Position numbers and translations under genes: made by a program. Below are positions 33,231 to 42,757 of a stretch of DNA of 64,000 nt, piece by piece. The notes beneath the pieces are model-generated. The model worked only from the letters and a program-made list of their open reading frames with translations. It did no database searches and was not told where the DNA came from. The first letter of the stretch is position 1; each line of letters starts with the position of its first letter. This stretch comes from Peterkaempfera sp044755465 (GTDB lineage Bacteria > Actinomycetota > Actinomycetes > Streptomycetales > Streptomycetaceae), in NCBI RefSeq assembly GCF_044755465.1, contig NZ_JBIVRB010000005.1, positions 257,165 to 321,164 on the forward strand, written 5' to 3'.

Positions 33231-33882
33231 AGCGTAGCGGCGGTGGTGCGGTCAGCCGCTCCGCCAGCAGCGCCATCCGCTCCAGCGCCCCGCGCCGCCG
33301 CCTGCGCGGCAGCTCCTCGCCCGCCGCCGCGCTCACCAGATGCTGCACCACCTCGAACGGCGCCGGAGTGAGCGCCGCCGGATCGCCCGCCGCCCCGCCC
33401 GGCGGCTCCCACGCCGCCGGGACGGTCAGCGCCTGGTGCGCCAGGCCCCGCAACTCCGCGTCGCCGCTCTCCAGGGCCAGCACCGTCGCCCCCGTACGGC
33501 GGGCGTCCTGCACCCGCTCCAGCAGCGGCGCCCCGGCCGGCCCCGGCGCCACCACCAGCACCGTCTCACCGCGCCCGGCCCGCTCCAGCCGCCGCAGATC
33601 CACCGCCAGATGCGCCGGGGCGCCCGGCGGCACCCGCCAGCGGACCAGGGTCGGGGAGAGCTGCGGCAGCCCCGACCAGGCCGCCTCGTCGTCCAGGTGG
33701 GCCGCCATGTGCCACGGCTCCTCACCCTCCGTACCGACCAGCAGCAGCCCGCCCGCCGGACCGGGCCCGGCCGGACCCCGGGCCGCGGCCGAGCGCAGCG
33801 CCCAGGCGAACTCCCTGGTCGACTCCAGCCAGCCCGTACCGGTCAGGACCTCGCGCAACGCTGACACCCGGATCGCGTCCAT
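33226..33882 (-). CDS. conserved hypothetical protein beside npdG
   Basis: 218 residues from ATG 33882. The sequence contains LVGTEGEEPWHMAAHLDDEA, GETVLVVAPG and ARRTGATVLALESGDAELRG, an alternating strand-helix pattern resembling a Rossmann-like or SIS-like fold without recognisable catalytic motifs. It ends TAPPPLRW. A protein of this kind next to the F420:NADPH oxidoreductase gene is familiar in Streptomyces, but its function is unknown. Divergent from npdG with 48 bases between starts. Confidence 0.75.
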   Translation of the reverse strand: MDAIRVSALREVLTGTGWLESTREFAWALRSAAARGPAGPGPAGGLLLVGTEGEEPWHMAAHLDDEAAWSGLPQLSPTLVRWRVPPGAPAHLAVDLRRLERAGRGETVLVVAPGPAGAPLLERVQDARRTGATVLALESGDAELRGLAHQALTVPAAWEPPGGAAGDPAALTPAPFEVVQHLVSAAAGEELPRRRRRGALERMALLAERLTAPPPLRW

Positions 33883-33930
33883 ACGGCCCCATGCTGCCGC
33901 AGCGGCCCGACTCTTTGGCAGGATCGCCGC

Positions 33931-34617
33931 ATGACTACACCCGAAGCAGTGACACCCGACCCCGGCCCTGACGTCGCGGAGCTGACCGTGGGCGTCCTCG
34001 GCGGCACCGGCCCGCAGGGCAAGGGGCTCGCCTACCGGCTCGCCCGGTCCGGCCAGCGGATCGTGCTGGGCTCCCGCAGCGCCGAGCGGGCCGAAGCCGC
34101 CGCCGCCGAACTCGGCCTGGGCGTCCGGGGCGCCGACAACGCCACCGCCGCCCGGGAGAGCGACCTCGTCATCGTGGCCGTGCCGTGGGACGGCCACGGC
34201 CCCACCCTGGAGTCGCTGCGCGCCGAACTGGCCGGCAAGATCGTGGTGGACTGCGTCAACCCGCTCGGCTTCGACAAGCAGGGCGCGTACGCGCTCCGCC
34301 CCGAGGAGGGCAGCGCCGCCCAGCAGGCCGCCGCCCTGCTGCCGGACTCCCGGGTCACCGCCGCCTTCCACCACCTCTCGGCGGTGCTGCTCCAGGACCC
34401 CGAGGTCGAGCAGATCGACACCGATGTGATGGTGCTCGGTGACGACCGCGCCGCCACCGACACCGTCCGCGCCCTGGCCGACCGCATCCCCGGCATGCGC
34501 GGCATCTACGCCGGACGGCTGCGCAACGCCCACCAGGTGGAGTCGCTGGTCGCCAACCTGATCTCGGTCAACCGCCGCTACAAGGCCCACGCCGGGCTGC
34601 GCATCACCGACGTGTGA
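33931..34617 (+). CDS. npdG: F420H2:NADP+ oxidoreductase (NADPH-dependent F420 reductase)
   Basis: 228 residues from ATG 33931, after GGCAGGA. The N-terminal Rossmann loop GVLGGTGPQGKGLAYRLA (about 22-39) is followed by IVLGSRSAERA, whose serine and arginine fit NADP(H) binding. VDCVNPLGFDKQGAY and FHHLSAVLLQDP complete the Fno fold. It reduces coenzyme F420 with NADPH, supplying F420-dependent enzymes in actinobacteria. The luciferase-like oxidoreductase at 53.7 kb might use F420 or flavin, but it is far away. Confidence 0.93.
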   Translation: MTTPEAVTPDPGPDVAELTVGVLGGTGPQGKGLAYRLARSGQRIVLGSRSAERAEAAAAELGLGVRGADNATAARESDLVIVAVPWDGHGPTLESLRAELAGKIVVDCVNPLGFDKQGAYALRPEEGSAAQQAAALLPDSRVTAAFHHLSAVLLQDPEVEQIDTDVMVLGDDRAATDTVRALADRIPGMRGIYAGRLRNAHQVESLVANLISVNRRYKAHAGLRITDV

Positions 34618-34740
34618 CCCGCCCACCGACCGGGCCGGGGGGAGCGCACCACCCCCGGCCCCGGCGCGGTCCGCCGCGCGGCATCGGTGACAATGGGAGC
34701 CGACCGTACCCGCCCCACCACCCGCCGGGAGTCCGCAGCC

Positions 34741-34923
34741 ATGCCGCGCAACGCCGTCCTCGCCCTCGTCGCCTGCCTGCTCGCGGTCGCCGCCGCCGTG
34801 GTCTCCTTCGTCGAGGGCAACTGGCTGGGTGTGGTCTGGGTGCTGCTGGCCGCCGTCACCAGCAACATGGCCTGGTACTACATCCGCCGCCGCCGCGTCG
34901 ACCGGGCCGCCGCCCAGGGCTGA
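34741..34923 (+). CDS. small two-helix membrane protein
   Basis: 60 residues from ATG 34741, after GGGAG. It has two hydrophobic segments, AVLALVACLLAVAAAVVSFV and LGVVWVLLAAVTSNMAWYY, then RRRRVDRAAAQG, so it is a membrane peptide with a basic cytoplasmic tail. Not recognised as a family. It follows npdG by 120 bases and may be independently expressed. Confidence 0.7.
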   Translation: MPRNAVLALVACLLAVAAAVVSFVEGNWLGVVWVLLAAVTSNMAWYYIRRRRVDRAAAQG

Positions 34924-35101
34924 GCCGCCCCGCCCTCCGCCACGGGGCCGCCCCGCCCGAAGCGGGCGTCGGGCCCGCGACGGCAGCCAGGGCCGGGCCC
35001 CGCCCATGATCGCTCGCTGTGACGGCCCCGCTGCGGTCCGTTGGCCGCTGGGCGACACCCCGTGACCGGACCGCCTCTCCCCGCCGGGCCGCCCCGGAGC
35101 C

Positions 35102-35107
35102 TACGGT
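35102..35107 (+). promoter_or_regulatory. -10 element, leaderless methyltransferase mRNA
   Basis: TACGGT seven bases before ATG 35115, with no ribosome site between them. Confidence 0.4.
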
Positions 35108-35114
35108 CGGTGCC

Positions 35115-35681
35115 ATGCCGATGAACTTCATGCACCGCAAGCTGTGCAGCTCCGCGTCCTGGGCCGCGAGCGTGGCGGAACGGATGCCCGGGATGCTGGC
35201 CGGGATCGACCTCGGTGACGACGTCCTGGAGATCGGCCCCGGCTTCGGGGCGACCACCCGCGTCCTGGCACCGCTGGTGCCCCGGCTGACCGCCGTGGAG
35301 ATCGACGAGGCGTCGGTGGGCCTGCTGCGCGCGGAGTTCGGGGACCGGGTCGAGGTGGTGCACGGCGACGGCACCCGGCTGCCGTTCCCCGACGGCCGGT
35401 TCTCCGCCGTCGTCTGCTTCACCATGCTGCACCACGTCCCCTCGCCCGCCCTCCAGGACGCCCTGTTCGCCGAGGCCCACCGGGTGCTGCGCCCGAGCGG
35501 GGTCTTCCGCGGGGTGGACAGCCGGCTCAGCCTGGGCTTCCGGCTGCTGCACCTCGGGGACACCATGGTGGTCCTCGACGCCGCCACCCTGCCCGCCCGC
35601 CTCCGCGAGGCCGGCTTCCCCCAGGCCGAGACCGACCGGCAACCCGGCCGCCAACTCGGCTTCCTGGCCCGCCACGAGTGA
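35115..35681 (+). CDS. class I SAM-dependent methyltransferase
   Basis: 188 residues from ATG 35115. Methyltransferase_11 motifs are present: SAM loop VLEIGPGFGATTRVLA (about 39-54), acidic end of strand 2 VEIDEAS, motif DGTRLPFPDGRFSAVVCF and post-motif VLRPSGVFRGVDSR. The acceptor is unknown. The ATG has no ribosome site but a well-placed -10, suggesting leaderless expression. An in-frame start at 35019 would add 32 residues without family character. Confidence 0.9.
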   Translation: MPMNFMHRKLCSSASWAASVAERMPGMLAGIDLGDDVLEIGPGFGATTRVLAPLVPRLTAVEIDEASVGLLRAEFGDRVEVVHGDGTRLPFPDGRFSAVVCFTMLHHVPSPALQDALFAEAHRVLRPSGVFRGVDSRLSLGFRLLHLGDTMVVLDAATLPARLREAGFPQAETDRQPGRQLGFLARHE

Positions 35682-35745
35682 CCGGCGACGGCCCGGCCCG
35701 GCCGCCACCGCCCGGGGCCGAGCCGTCAGCCGTTCGCCCGGAGCC

Positions 35746-36528
35746 TCAGTTCTCCCAGAACCGGAAGGCGCTGTAGCCGATCGAGGCCAGCGCGGGCGGC
35801 ACGTCCAGCAGCTCCATCACCTGGTACGCCAGCCGCCACAGCCAGTCGCCCGCCGGGGTCTGCCACAGCAGCGCGAACACGGCCAGCATCCCGAACGGCG
35901 CCACCTGCTGCGCCGCCCGCCGGGCCCGCAGCGACAGCCACGGCTCGATGATCCCGTAGCCGTCGAAGCCGGGGACCGGTATCAGGTTGAGCACCGTGGC
36001 GGTGATCTGGAGCAGCCCGAGGAACGCCAGCGCCACCACGAACCCGGCCGGCGCGGTGGCCAGCCACCCGGCCCCGATCGGCGCCAGCAGCGCCACCGCC
36101 AGCACCAGGTTCACCGCCGGGCCGGCCGCCGAGATCGCGCTGTGCTTCCAGCGGCTGCGGATGCGGTGCCGCTCGATGAAGACCGCACCGCCGGGCAGGC
36201 CGATGCCGCCCAGGACCACGAAGATCACCGGCAGGATCACGCTCAGCAGCGTGTTGGCGTACTTGAACGGATTGAGCGTCAGATAGCCCTTGGCGCCGAC
36301 CGTCAGATCGCCGCCGTGCAGCGCGGTCCTGGCGTGCGCGTACTCGTGCAGGCAGAGCGAGACCACCCAGCCGGAGACCACGAAGAGGAAGACCCCGAAG
36401 CGGTCGTTCTCCCCGAAACCGGTCCACACCGCCCACGCGGAGGTGCCCAGGACGGCGAGCAGCACCCAGAACACCGGGCTGATCCGGCGCTCGTCACGGC
36501 GCGGGCGCTGTGTGTCGGCGTACGTCAT
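35746..36528 (-). CDS. site-2 protease-type zinc metalloprotease (M50)
   Basis: 260 residues with about six membrane segments. The zinc motif HEYAH is at about residues 65-69 within SLCLHEYAHARTALHGGD, and the third ligand region is LNLIPVPGFDGYGI (about 188-201). These match S2P-fold proteases of the cytoplasmic-membrane type (SpoIVFB/Rv2625c-like), without a PDZ domain. Known roles include intramembrane cleavage of anti-sigma factors such as RskA-like proteins or pro-sigma factors. Its substrate here is unknown. ATG 36528 follows weak ribosome sequence. The divergent neighbour is the phospholipase operon. Confidence 0.9.
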   Translation of the reverse strand: MTYADTQRPRRDERRISPVFWVLLAVLGTSAWAVWTGFGENDRFGVFLFVVSGWVVSLCLHEYAHARTALHGGDLTVGAKGYLTLNPFKYANTLLSVILPVIFVVLGGIGLPGGAVFIERHRIRSRWKHSAISAAGPAVNLVLAVALLAPIGAGWLATAPAGFVVALAFLGLLQITATVLNLIPVPGFDGYGIIEPWLSLRARRAAQQVAPFGMLAVFALLWQTPAGDWLWRLAYQVMELLDVPPALASIGYSAFRFWEN

Positions 36529-36925
36529 GACTGCGGACTCCGGGAGCTGTACGGCAGAAGCTCCGATCATGCAGGCCCGGCCACCGCCAGCACAAGGCGA
36601 GCCCCGGCCGGGACGACCGCAGGCACCGGGCCGGATGTCCGCGATGGCGAGCCACTCGGCGGCGGCGGGCTGACCGTACGTCAGGCCCTGCGGCCGGCCC
36701 GGTGGCCGGGTCGGTGCGCATGGCGGATCAGAAGGCACATCCGTCGGGTGTATTGGCCATCCACCCGTGGCCTGCCGTTTGCCCTGCCCGGCTAGCTTCT
36801 CGCACGTCGCGTCGCGGTCGGCCTGCTCGGACGTCGCCCGGCCCGGACGTCCGCAGGATGACGACGGCGTCAGCGACGACGTGTTCCGCCCGCGAGTTGC
36901 TTCTCCCAGAGCCAGAGGTCGTCCG
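36529..36925. other. 397-base divergent spacer
   Basis: No gene supported. A -10-like TAGCTT lies near 36794 on the plus strand, but no good -35 or PHO-box direct repeat was recognised upstream of the phospholipase. AGAGG (about 36915) is the ribosome site of the next gene. Confidence 0.4.
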
Positions 36926-38998
36926 ATGACGCTCACCACGGAACCCCCGTCCGCCGAACCCCCGTCTGCCGAACCTCCGTCCATCGAGAGTCCCACGGGC
37001 GAACTGCGTGTCACACGACGCAGGATGCTCCAGACCGCCGTCGTCACCCTCGGCGCCTTCGCCACCGGCGTGGCCGGCACCAGCAGCGTGGCCGGCGCGC
37101 GCACCGGCCCGGCCGATTACGTCCTGCCGAAGGGCTTCAACGGTGATATGTCCGATCTGAAGCATGTGGTGATCCTGATGCAGGAGAACCGCTCCTTCGA
37201 CCACTATCTCGGCCAACTGCCGGGCGTGCGCGGACAGAACGACAAGCAGGTCCTGAAGTTCCAGGACGGCACCGATGTCTTCCAGCAGCGTGACGCCAAC
37301 GGCAGGATCGTGACGCCGTCCGCCTCGACCGCCACCTGGGGTGACAACCACAGCTTCTACGGCGCCAACGGCGGCCGGTGGAACACCTGGGCGCAGGACA
37401 AGGGCGCGCAGTGCATGGGCTACTACACACCCGACCACATGCCGTGGATGTACTCGCTCGCCTCCCAGTACACCGTCTGCGACATGAACTTCTGCTCCCT
37501 GCACGGGCCGACCATCCCGAACCGGTACTACCTCATGACCGGTACGGCGAACGGTGAGACCTCCAACGCCGGGCAGAACAACTACAGCCGGACCTGGCTG
37601 ACGGTCCCCGAGCAGCTCCAGCAGGCCGGCATCGACTGGCGGGTCTACTCCGACAACAGCGGCAACGGCGTCACCGGCAGCCTTCAGGGCGGCTTCATCG
37701 GTGAGTACGGCTGCAATGTGACGAACAGCTTCGCGGCGTTCGATCCACGGTCGGCGCGTGCCAAGGACCTCGCGCCGGGCACCGGCAGGATCTGGAAGGC
37801 CAACTCCTTCGTCTACTCGGGCGCGACCACGCCCGACGACGACTCCGAGGAGAACCTCGACGCGGTGCTGCGCGACCTCATAGCGGCCTGCCGGCCGGGC
37901 GCGGAGCACCCGCTTCCCGAGGTCTCGTGGATCGTGATGCCGGCGGCGTGGAGCGAGCACCCGGGCTTCGACACCGTCCACGGCGAGCGCTACATGAACA
38001 AGGTCCTCCAGACGCTCCAGGGCAACCCCGACATCTGGAACCACACCCTGGTGATCATCACCTACGACGAGAACGACGGGAAGTTCGACCATGTGCTGCC
38101 GCCGCGCCCCGAGCCGGGCACGGCAGGCGAGTTCTCCGGCAGCACGCCGTACGGCTTCGGGCCCCGGGTGCCGATGCTGCTGGTCTCGCCGTGGACGCGC
38201 GGCGGGTACGTCGCCTCGGAGGTGTTCGACCACACCTCGACCGTGAAGTTCCTGGAGACCTGGGCCGCCTTCCTCGGCAAGCCGTTCACCAACCCGAACA
38301 TCACCGACTGGCGCCGCTCCATCGCCGGTGACCTGACCAGCGCGATCGACTTCGCCCACCCGCAGCCCGGCCCCGCGGACATCGCGGACCCGGTCAAGGG
38401 CACACCGCCACCGCTCGCGGCGGACCGGATGAAGCCGCGCGGCCTGTCCTTCCACCCGCACGCCACGCTCTCCGAGAACCGCGCCTCCGGCACGGTGACC
38501 GCGTCCATGACGCTGGCCGGTGGCCCGACCGGCAAGGCGGTGAGCCTCCAGGTCTTCCCCGACAAGTACCTCGCCTTCGCCAACACCCCGTACACGGTCT
38601 CCGCCGCCGGCCCGCGTCAGCACACCTGGGACGTGAAGAAGACCGACGGCAAGTACGCCTTCTCCGTCTACGGGCCGGACGGCTTCGTACGCTCCTTCGC
38701 CGGACAGGTCGTCCCCGCCGGCCAGCAGAACATCGCGATCCCGCGCGTCGACGCGGAACTCGTCCCCGGCTCGGCCCCCGAGGTCCGGTTGACGCTGCGC
38801 AACGACGGCACCCGTGCGGTCCGCTACACGCTGACGGCCAACGACTACCTCGGCGGCACCCAGACCTACAGCGTCGCCGGCGGCACGTCGACGGTCGTCG
38901 ACTGGCCGACCCGGCTGGGCTACTACGACGTCGTGATCACCGCCGACACCGGCACCGGCTGGACTCAGCGGTACGCCGGTCGCGTGGCGACGGTGTGA
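36926..38998 (+). CDS. secreted phospholipase C / phosphoesterase, Tat exported
   Basis: 690 residues. The N-terminus carries PPSAEPPSAEPPSIE repeats, then a twin-arginine signal TRRRMLQTAVVTLGAFATG (about 30-48). The phosphoesterase family core follows, with MQENRSFDHYLG (about 86-97), NFCSLHGPTIPNRYYLMTG (about 190-208) and the metal-ligand segment ITYDENDGKFDHVLPP. Two C-terminal beta domains of the DUF756 type span about 500-690. This is the layout of bacterial phosphocholine-specific phospholipases C. Its final GTGTGA runs directly into the ribosome site of the following secreted protein, 11 bases before that ATG. Together they may release and process phosphate esters outside the cell. 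Confidence 0.93.
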   Translation: MTLTTEPPSAEPPSAEPPSIESPTGELRVTRRRMLQTAVVTLGAFATGVAGTSSVAGARTGPADYVLPKGFNGDMSDLKHVVILMQENRSFDHYLGQLPGVRGQNDKQVLKFQDGTDVFQQRDANGRIVTPSASTATWGDNHSFYGANGGRWNTWAQDKGAQCMGYYTPDHMPWMYSLASQYTVCDMNFCSLHGPTIPNRYYLMTGTANGETSNAGQNNYSRTWLTVPEQLQQAGIDWRVYSDNSGNGVTGSLQGGFIGEYGCNVTNSFAAFDPRSARAKDLAPGTGRIWKANSFVYSGATTPDDDSEENLDAVLRDLIAACRPGAEHPLPEVSWIVMPAAWSEHPGFDTVHGERYMNKVLQTLQGNPDIWNHTLVIITYDENDGKFDHVLPPRPEPGTAGEFSGSTPYGFGPRVPMLLVSPWTRGGYVASEVFDHTSTVKFLETWAAFLGKPFTNPNITDWRRSIAGDLTSAIDFAHPQPGPADIADPVKGTPPPLAADRMKPRGLSFHPHATLSENRASGTVTASMTLAGGPTGKAVSLQVFPDKYLAFANTPYTVSAAGPRQHTWDVKKTDGKYAFSVYGPDGFVRSFAGQVVPAGQQNIAIPRVDAELVPGSAPEVRLTLRNDGTRAVRYTLTANDYLGGTQTYSVAGGTSTVVDWPTRLGYYDVVITADTGTGWTQRYAGRVATV

Positions 38999-39009
38999 GG
39001 AGCGAGGAC

Positions 39010-42000
39010 ATGGAGCCCAGAGCCATGAAGTCCCGAACCGTGAATCCCGGAACCGTGAAGTCCAGAACCGTGAAGTCCGTGACAAGATCTTCCGTGGCCC
39101 TCCTGGCGACCTTCGCCGCACTGCTCGCGCCGTTCTCGCTGATGGCGGGCACGGCGGACGCGGCGTCACCGACCGCCACCGCACTCCAGGCCGTGCCTGC
39201 GGCGGCCCCGGTCCCCGACGCGGGCGTCCCCGACCCGGGCGTCCCCGACCCGGGCATCCTCGACGTCGACTTCGCGGACGGCACGCCGACCGACCACGCC
39301 CAGCACCTCGCGGTCACCACCAAGGGCGCACCGGCGATCACCCGCGACCAGACGGCGGGCAAGGCCGTGGCCACCTTCAACGGGACCACGGACGCCTTCA
39401 CCTACCCCTTCTCCGGCCAGTGGTCCAAGCTGGCCGGCGGCTTCTCCGTCGAATGCCGGTTCCGCTGGAACGACGCGGCCATCCCGGTGTCCGGGCAGAA
39501 GGCGATCTGCTCCAACGCGCAGTCCGGTGGCGCCGATCTCCAGATCGACAGCGGTCAGCTGGCCTTCTCGGTGAACGTCGGCGGCTACAAGTACGCGCAC
39601 GCCCCGATCGTGCCCGGCCGGTGGTACGACGCCGTCGCGACCTGGGACGGCCAGAACGTCAAACTGTACGTCGACGGCGTGCTCGCCTCGACCACGGCCG
39701 CGGCCGGGTCCCTCACCGCCCCGGTGTCCGGGGCGCAGAACTGGACGCTGGGCGCCGACTCGGCGGCCAACGGCGGCATCGAGACCCCCTCACCGGTCAG
39801 CCTCAGCACGGCCCGTGTCTGGGATTCGGTGCTCGCCGCCGACCAGGTGGCGGCCTTTGTGCGGCAGAACGGCGCACCGCCGCCCGGAGCGCCCGACTGC
39901 ACCGCCTACCAGCGGGAGCTTGCGGACGCGGCCGACGCCGCCGCCGGTACCGTCGTCCTGCACGAGGACTTCTCCGGCGCCCACTCGGTCGACTGCTGGA
40001 ACCAGGCCACCGGTTCGGTGCCGTGGAAGGCGGGCGGCGGCCGGCTCGTCGGCGCCTCGCCGGTCGCGGGCGACCAGCCGCTGATCACGTTCGGCCCGCA
40101 CCTGGACGACTACCTCTTCGAGGCGACCGCCCGTTTCGACAGCGCGCCGAAGCCGACCGCCGCGTGGTTCGCGCTGATCGCGGACACTCCGGCGTACGGG
40201 GCGCGCCCCTACCCGGCCTTCGCGCTCCGCGCCGAGACGACGGCCGCCGACGGCGTCCGGGCGCTGGTGCAGAACGCGGCGTCCTCGTCGGTGCTCGCGA
40301 GCGCGCCGTACGGCTCGGACCTCGGCACGGGTACCGATGTGGACCTCGCGCTCGAAGTGCACGACACCCTGGCGAACCTCTACGTCGGCGGCAGGCTCGT
40401 GCTCGCCGGCGTCACGATCCCGCGTACGCCGCAGGGGGTCCTCGGTCTCTCCCTCGACTCGGCGGCCGTCTCGTTCGACCAGGTCAAGGTGGTCAAGCTC
40501 GGCCCGCTCGGGACGGCCGGCTTCATGGCCCACACCTTCCGCCTTCCCGCCGTGCCGGTCTCCGGCGCCGTCCAGCAGCCGCTCGCCGGACTGTGGACCA
40601 GCGGCTGGGTCGGGCAGGGACAGGCACCCGTCGTCTTCGCCAAGGAGTCCGGCGACAGCTGGCTCGAGGTGAACCCCGACGGTGTCGTCACCGGCACCGC
40701 CCCCGACGAGGTGCCGCAGGACGACGGCGCGATCACCGTCACGGCCACCGACGGCACGACGACCTCCCAGCTCCAGGTCCAGGTCCCGGTGGCCGCAGCC
40801 GGGGCGGCGCCGCAGCTCCAGAGCGCGTCGTGGAACGCCTGGGACGACGGCGGCCACGTGACCGACGCCGTCGCGAAGAACGTCGTGGTGATCGCCACTC
40901 AGGGCATCGGCCTGGTCGGGTTCCAGGACGGGGGCGCCGCCATGGCCCGGAAGGTCGGCGCCGCCCTCGGCTGGCAGGTGTACGCCGCCGGTGACCTCGG
41001 CATCGTCTCGGCGTACCCGATCTCGGACGCGGACCGGGTCGGCCCGACCGCCGCCGCACCGGCCGCCGCCGTCACCCTCGACGTGGCGGGCACGCCGGTG
41101 CGGGTGTGGGACGCCCACCTCGACGAGGCCGACTACGGCCCGTACCGCGCCTGCTTCGACGGCGCCACGGACCTGGCCGCCCACGAGAAGACCACCACCC
41201 GGTACGCCCAGGCACGGGCCATCGCCCAGGAGATGGCCGGCGACCTGTCCGGCTCCGCCCCGGTGCTGCTCCTCGGTGACCTGGCGTCGCCGTCGGGCGC
41301 CGACTGGACCGCCGCCACGGCGGGTTCGCACTGCGACGCGGGCGCCGTCGAGTGGCCGGTGCCCGAGGTCTTCGCGGCCGGTGGCCTGACCGACTCCTAC
41401 CGGGTCGCCAACCCCGACCCCGAAACCGATCCCGGCACCACCTGGTCTCCGATCACCTCGACCCACGGCAACGGGCGGGCCGAGCCGCAGGACCGTATCG
41501 ACTACGTCTGGTACGCGGGCGGCGGGCTGCGGGTCGAGGAGGCGCACGCGCTCACCGTCGGCTGGCCGTCCGAGGACGACGTGGCGGACAACTCCTGGGC
41601 GAGCGACCACGCGGCGGCGGTCACGACCTTCACCCTCGGTGAGGGCTCCAGCGCCCCGGCGCCGGACCTGCCGACCGTCTCTGTCGACAACCGCACCATC
41701 GCCTACCAGGTGGGCCACGGTCCCGTGGAGGCCGCCGCGTTCCTCGGTGACATCAAGGCCACGGCCGATCCGGCCGGCGCGGCTCTCACGGCCGACCTGA
41801 CCGGGGTCGACTTCGCCACCCCCGGCTGGTACACGGCGCTGGTCACCGCGGTCAGCGGACGCTACACGTCGAACCCGGTCGCGATGACCGTGCGTGTCGC
41901 CCCGGTGCCCGGTCTCGTCCTCTCCAGGGACACCGCGACCTTCGATGTCGGTGCCACCATCGACGAGCCGGCGGTCCTGGCGCAGCTGGAGCCGATCCTC

Positions 42001-42726
42001 GATGTGCCGGGTGCCGTGCACGTCGGACTCGCGGACGTCGACGCCTCGGTGCCTGCCGGCTACCCGGTCACCGTGACCGCGACCGACGAGTGGGGCTTCA
42101 CGGCCACCCGGTCCGCGACCGTCGACGTCGTGGCTGCGCCGGACACCCGTGTCACCCCGACCGTCACCGCCACCGCTCCGGCGGCCACGTACGGCACGGC
42201 CGCGAGGGTGACCGTGACGGTGGGCTCCCCGGGCCTGCCCGCCACCGGCAGCGTCACCCTCACCGAGGACACGGCCGACGGCCCCCGGCCGCGCGGCACG
42301 GCCACGCTGTCCGACGGCAGGGCCGGCTTCACCCTGCCGGCCGGTCTGACGGTGGGCAGCCACGACCTGACCGCCTCCTACGGCGGCAGCGACCTGCTGA
42401 CCCCGGCGACCGCCACGGTCACCGTGACGGTCGGTCTGCCGGCGGGCTGGACCTCCTCGGCGGTCTACGACACCGGTGACACGGTGGGCTACCGGGGCAG
42501 GCTCTACCGGGCGTCGTGGTGGACGCAGAACCAACAGCCGGGCGACCCGAACGGACCGTGGCAGGAGATCGCGCTGACCGAGGACGGCACTGCGGTGTGG
42601 ACCGCGTCGAGGATCTTCCAGGCCGGTGACACCGTGCTCTACCAGGGCACGACCTACCAGGCCAAGTGGTACACCCGCAACCAGGTGCCGGGCGACCCGT
42701 ACGGGCCGTGGGCAGTGACCGGCTGA
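39010..42726 (+). CDS. giant secreted LamG / EEP-nuclease-like / Ig / CBM5-12 protein
   Basis: 1,238 residues from ATG 39010, preceded by GAGGAG. An imperfect repeat (KSRTV-type) lies before the secretory signal (SSVALLATFAALLAPFSL, cleavage after ADAA). Domains in order: LamG-like (about 82-290), second concanavalin-type (about 317-497), putative Ig (about 530-593), endonuclease/exonuclease/phosphatase-like (about 603-877), two Ig-like segments (about 890-1042), Big-type Ig (about 1047-1144) and two CBM5/12 chitin-binding-type modules (about 1147-1189 and 1194-1238, each with a YxAxWWTxNQxPGDPxGPW-like core). In the EEP part, SWNAWDD, DAHLDE, DRIDYVW and SDHAAAV are present. The usual glutamate and GDxN sites read GFQD and GDLAS, so catalysis may be altered. 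It forms an operon with the phospholipase. Confidence 0.85.
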   Translation: MEPRAMKSRTVNPGTVKSRTVKSVTRSSVALLATFAALLAPFSLMAGTADAASPTATALQAVPAAAPVPDAGVPDPGVPDPGILDVDFADGTPTDHAQHLAVTTKGAPAITRDQTAGKAVATFNGTTDAFTYPFSGQWSKLAGGFSVECRFRWNDAAIPVSGQKAICSNAQSGGADLQIDSGQLAFSVNVGGYKYAHAPIVPGRWYDAVATWDGQNVKLYVDGVLASTTAAAGSLTAPVSGAQNWTLGADSAANGGIETPSPVSLSTARVWDSVLAADQVAAFVRQNGAPPPGAPDCTAYQRELADAADAAAGTVVLHEDFSGAHSVDCWNQATGSVPWKAGGGRLVGASPVAGDQPLITFGPHLDDYLFEATARFDSAPKPTAAWFALIADTPAYGARPYPAFALRAETTAADGVRALVQNAASSSVLASAPYGSDLGTGTDVDLALEVHDTLANLYVGGRLVLAGVTIPRTPQGVLGLSLDSAAVSFDQVKVVKLGPLGTAGFMAHTFRLPAVPVSGAVQQPLAGLWTSGWVGQGQAPVVFAKESGDSWLEVNPDGVVTGTAPDEVPQDDGAITVTATDGTTTSQLQVQVPVAAAGAAPQLQSASWNAWDDGGHVTDAVAKNVVVIATQGIGLVGFQDGGAAMARKVGAALGWQVYAAGDLGIVSAYPISDADRVGPTAAAPAAAVTLDVAGTPVRVWDAHLDEADYGPYRACFDGATDLAAHEKTTTRYAQARAIAQEMAGDLSGSAPVLLLGDLASPSGADWTAATAGSHCDAGAVEWPVPEVFAAGGLTDSYRVANPDPETDPGTTWSPITSTHGNGRAEPQDRIDYVWYAGGGLRVEEAHALTVGWPSEDDVADNSWASDHAAAVTTFTLGEGSSAPAPDLPTVSVDNRTIAYQVGHGPVEAAAFLGDIKATADPAGAALTADLTGVDFATPGWYTALVTAVSGRYTSNPVAMTVRVAPVPGLVLSRDTATFDVGATIDEPAVLAQLEPILDVPGAVHVGLADVDASVPAGYPVTVTATDEWGFTATRSATVDVVAAPDTRVTPTVTATAPAATYGTAARVTVTVGSPGLPATGSVTLTEDTADGPRPRGTATLSDGRAGFTLPAGLTVGSHDLTASYGGSDLLTPATATVTVTVGLPAGWTSSAVYDTGDTVGYRGRLYRASWWTQNQQPGDPNGPWQEIALTEDGTAVWTASRIFQAGDTVLYQGTTYQAKWYTRNQVPGDPYGPWAVTG

Positions 42727-42757
42727 CGATCCACCCGTCGAGCGGATGACCGACCAG

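Noticed and set aside
36700..36925. PHO box before the phospholipase operon
   Set aside because: No pair of 11-base GTTCACC-like repeats could be found in the spacer.
39790..42534. 914-codon minus-strand frame
   Set aside because: Antisense shadow of the giant secreted protein, with Val/Arg/Gly-rich low-complexity translation.
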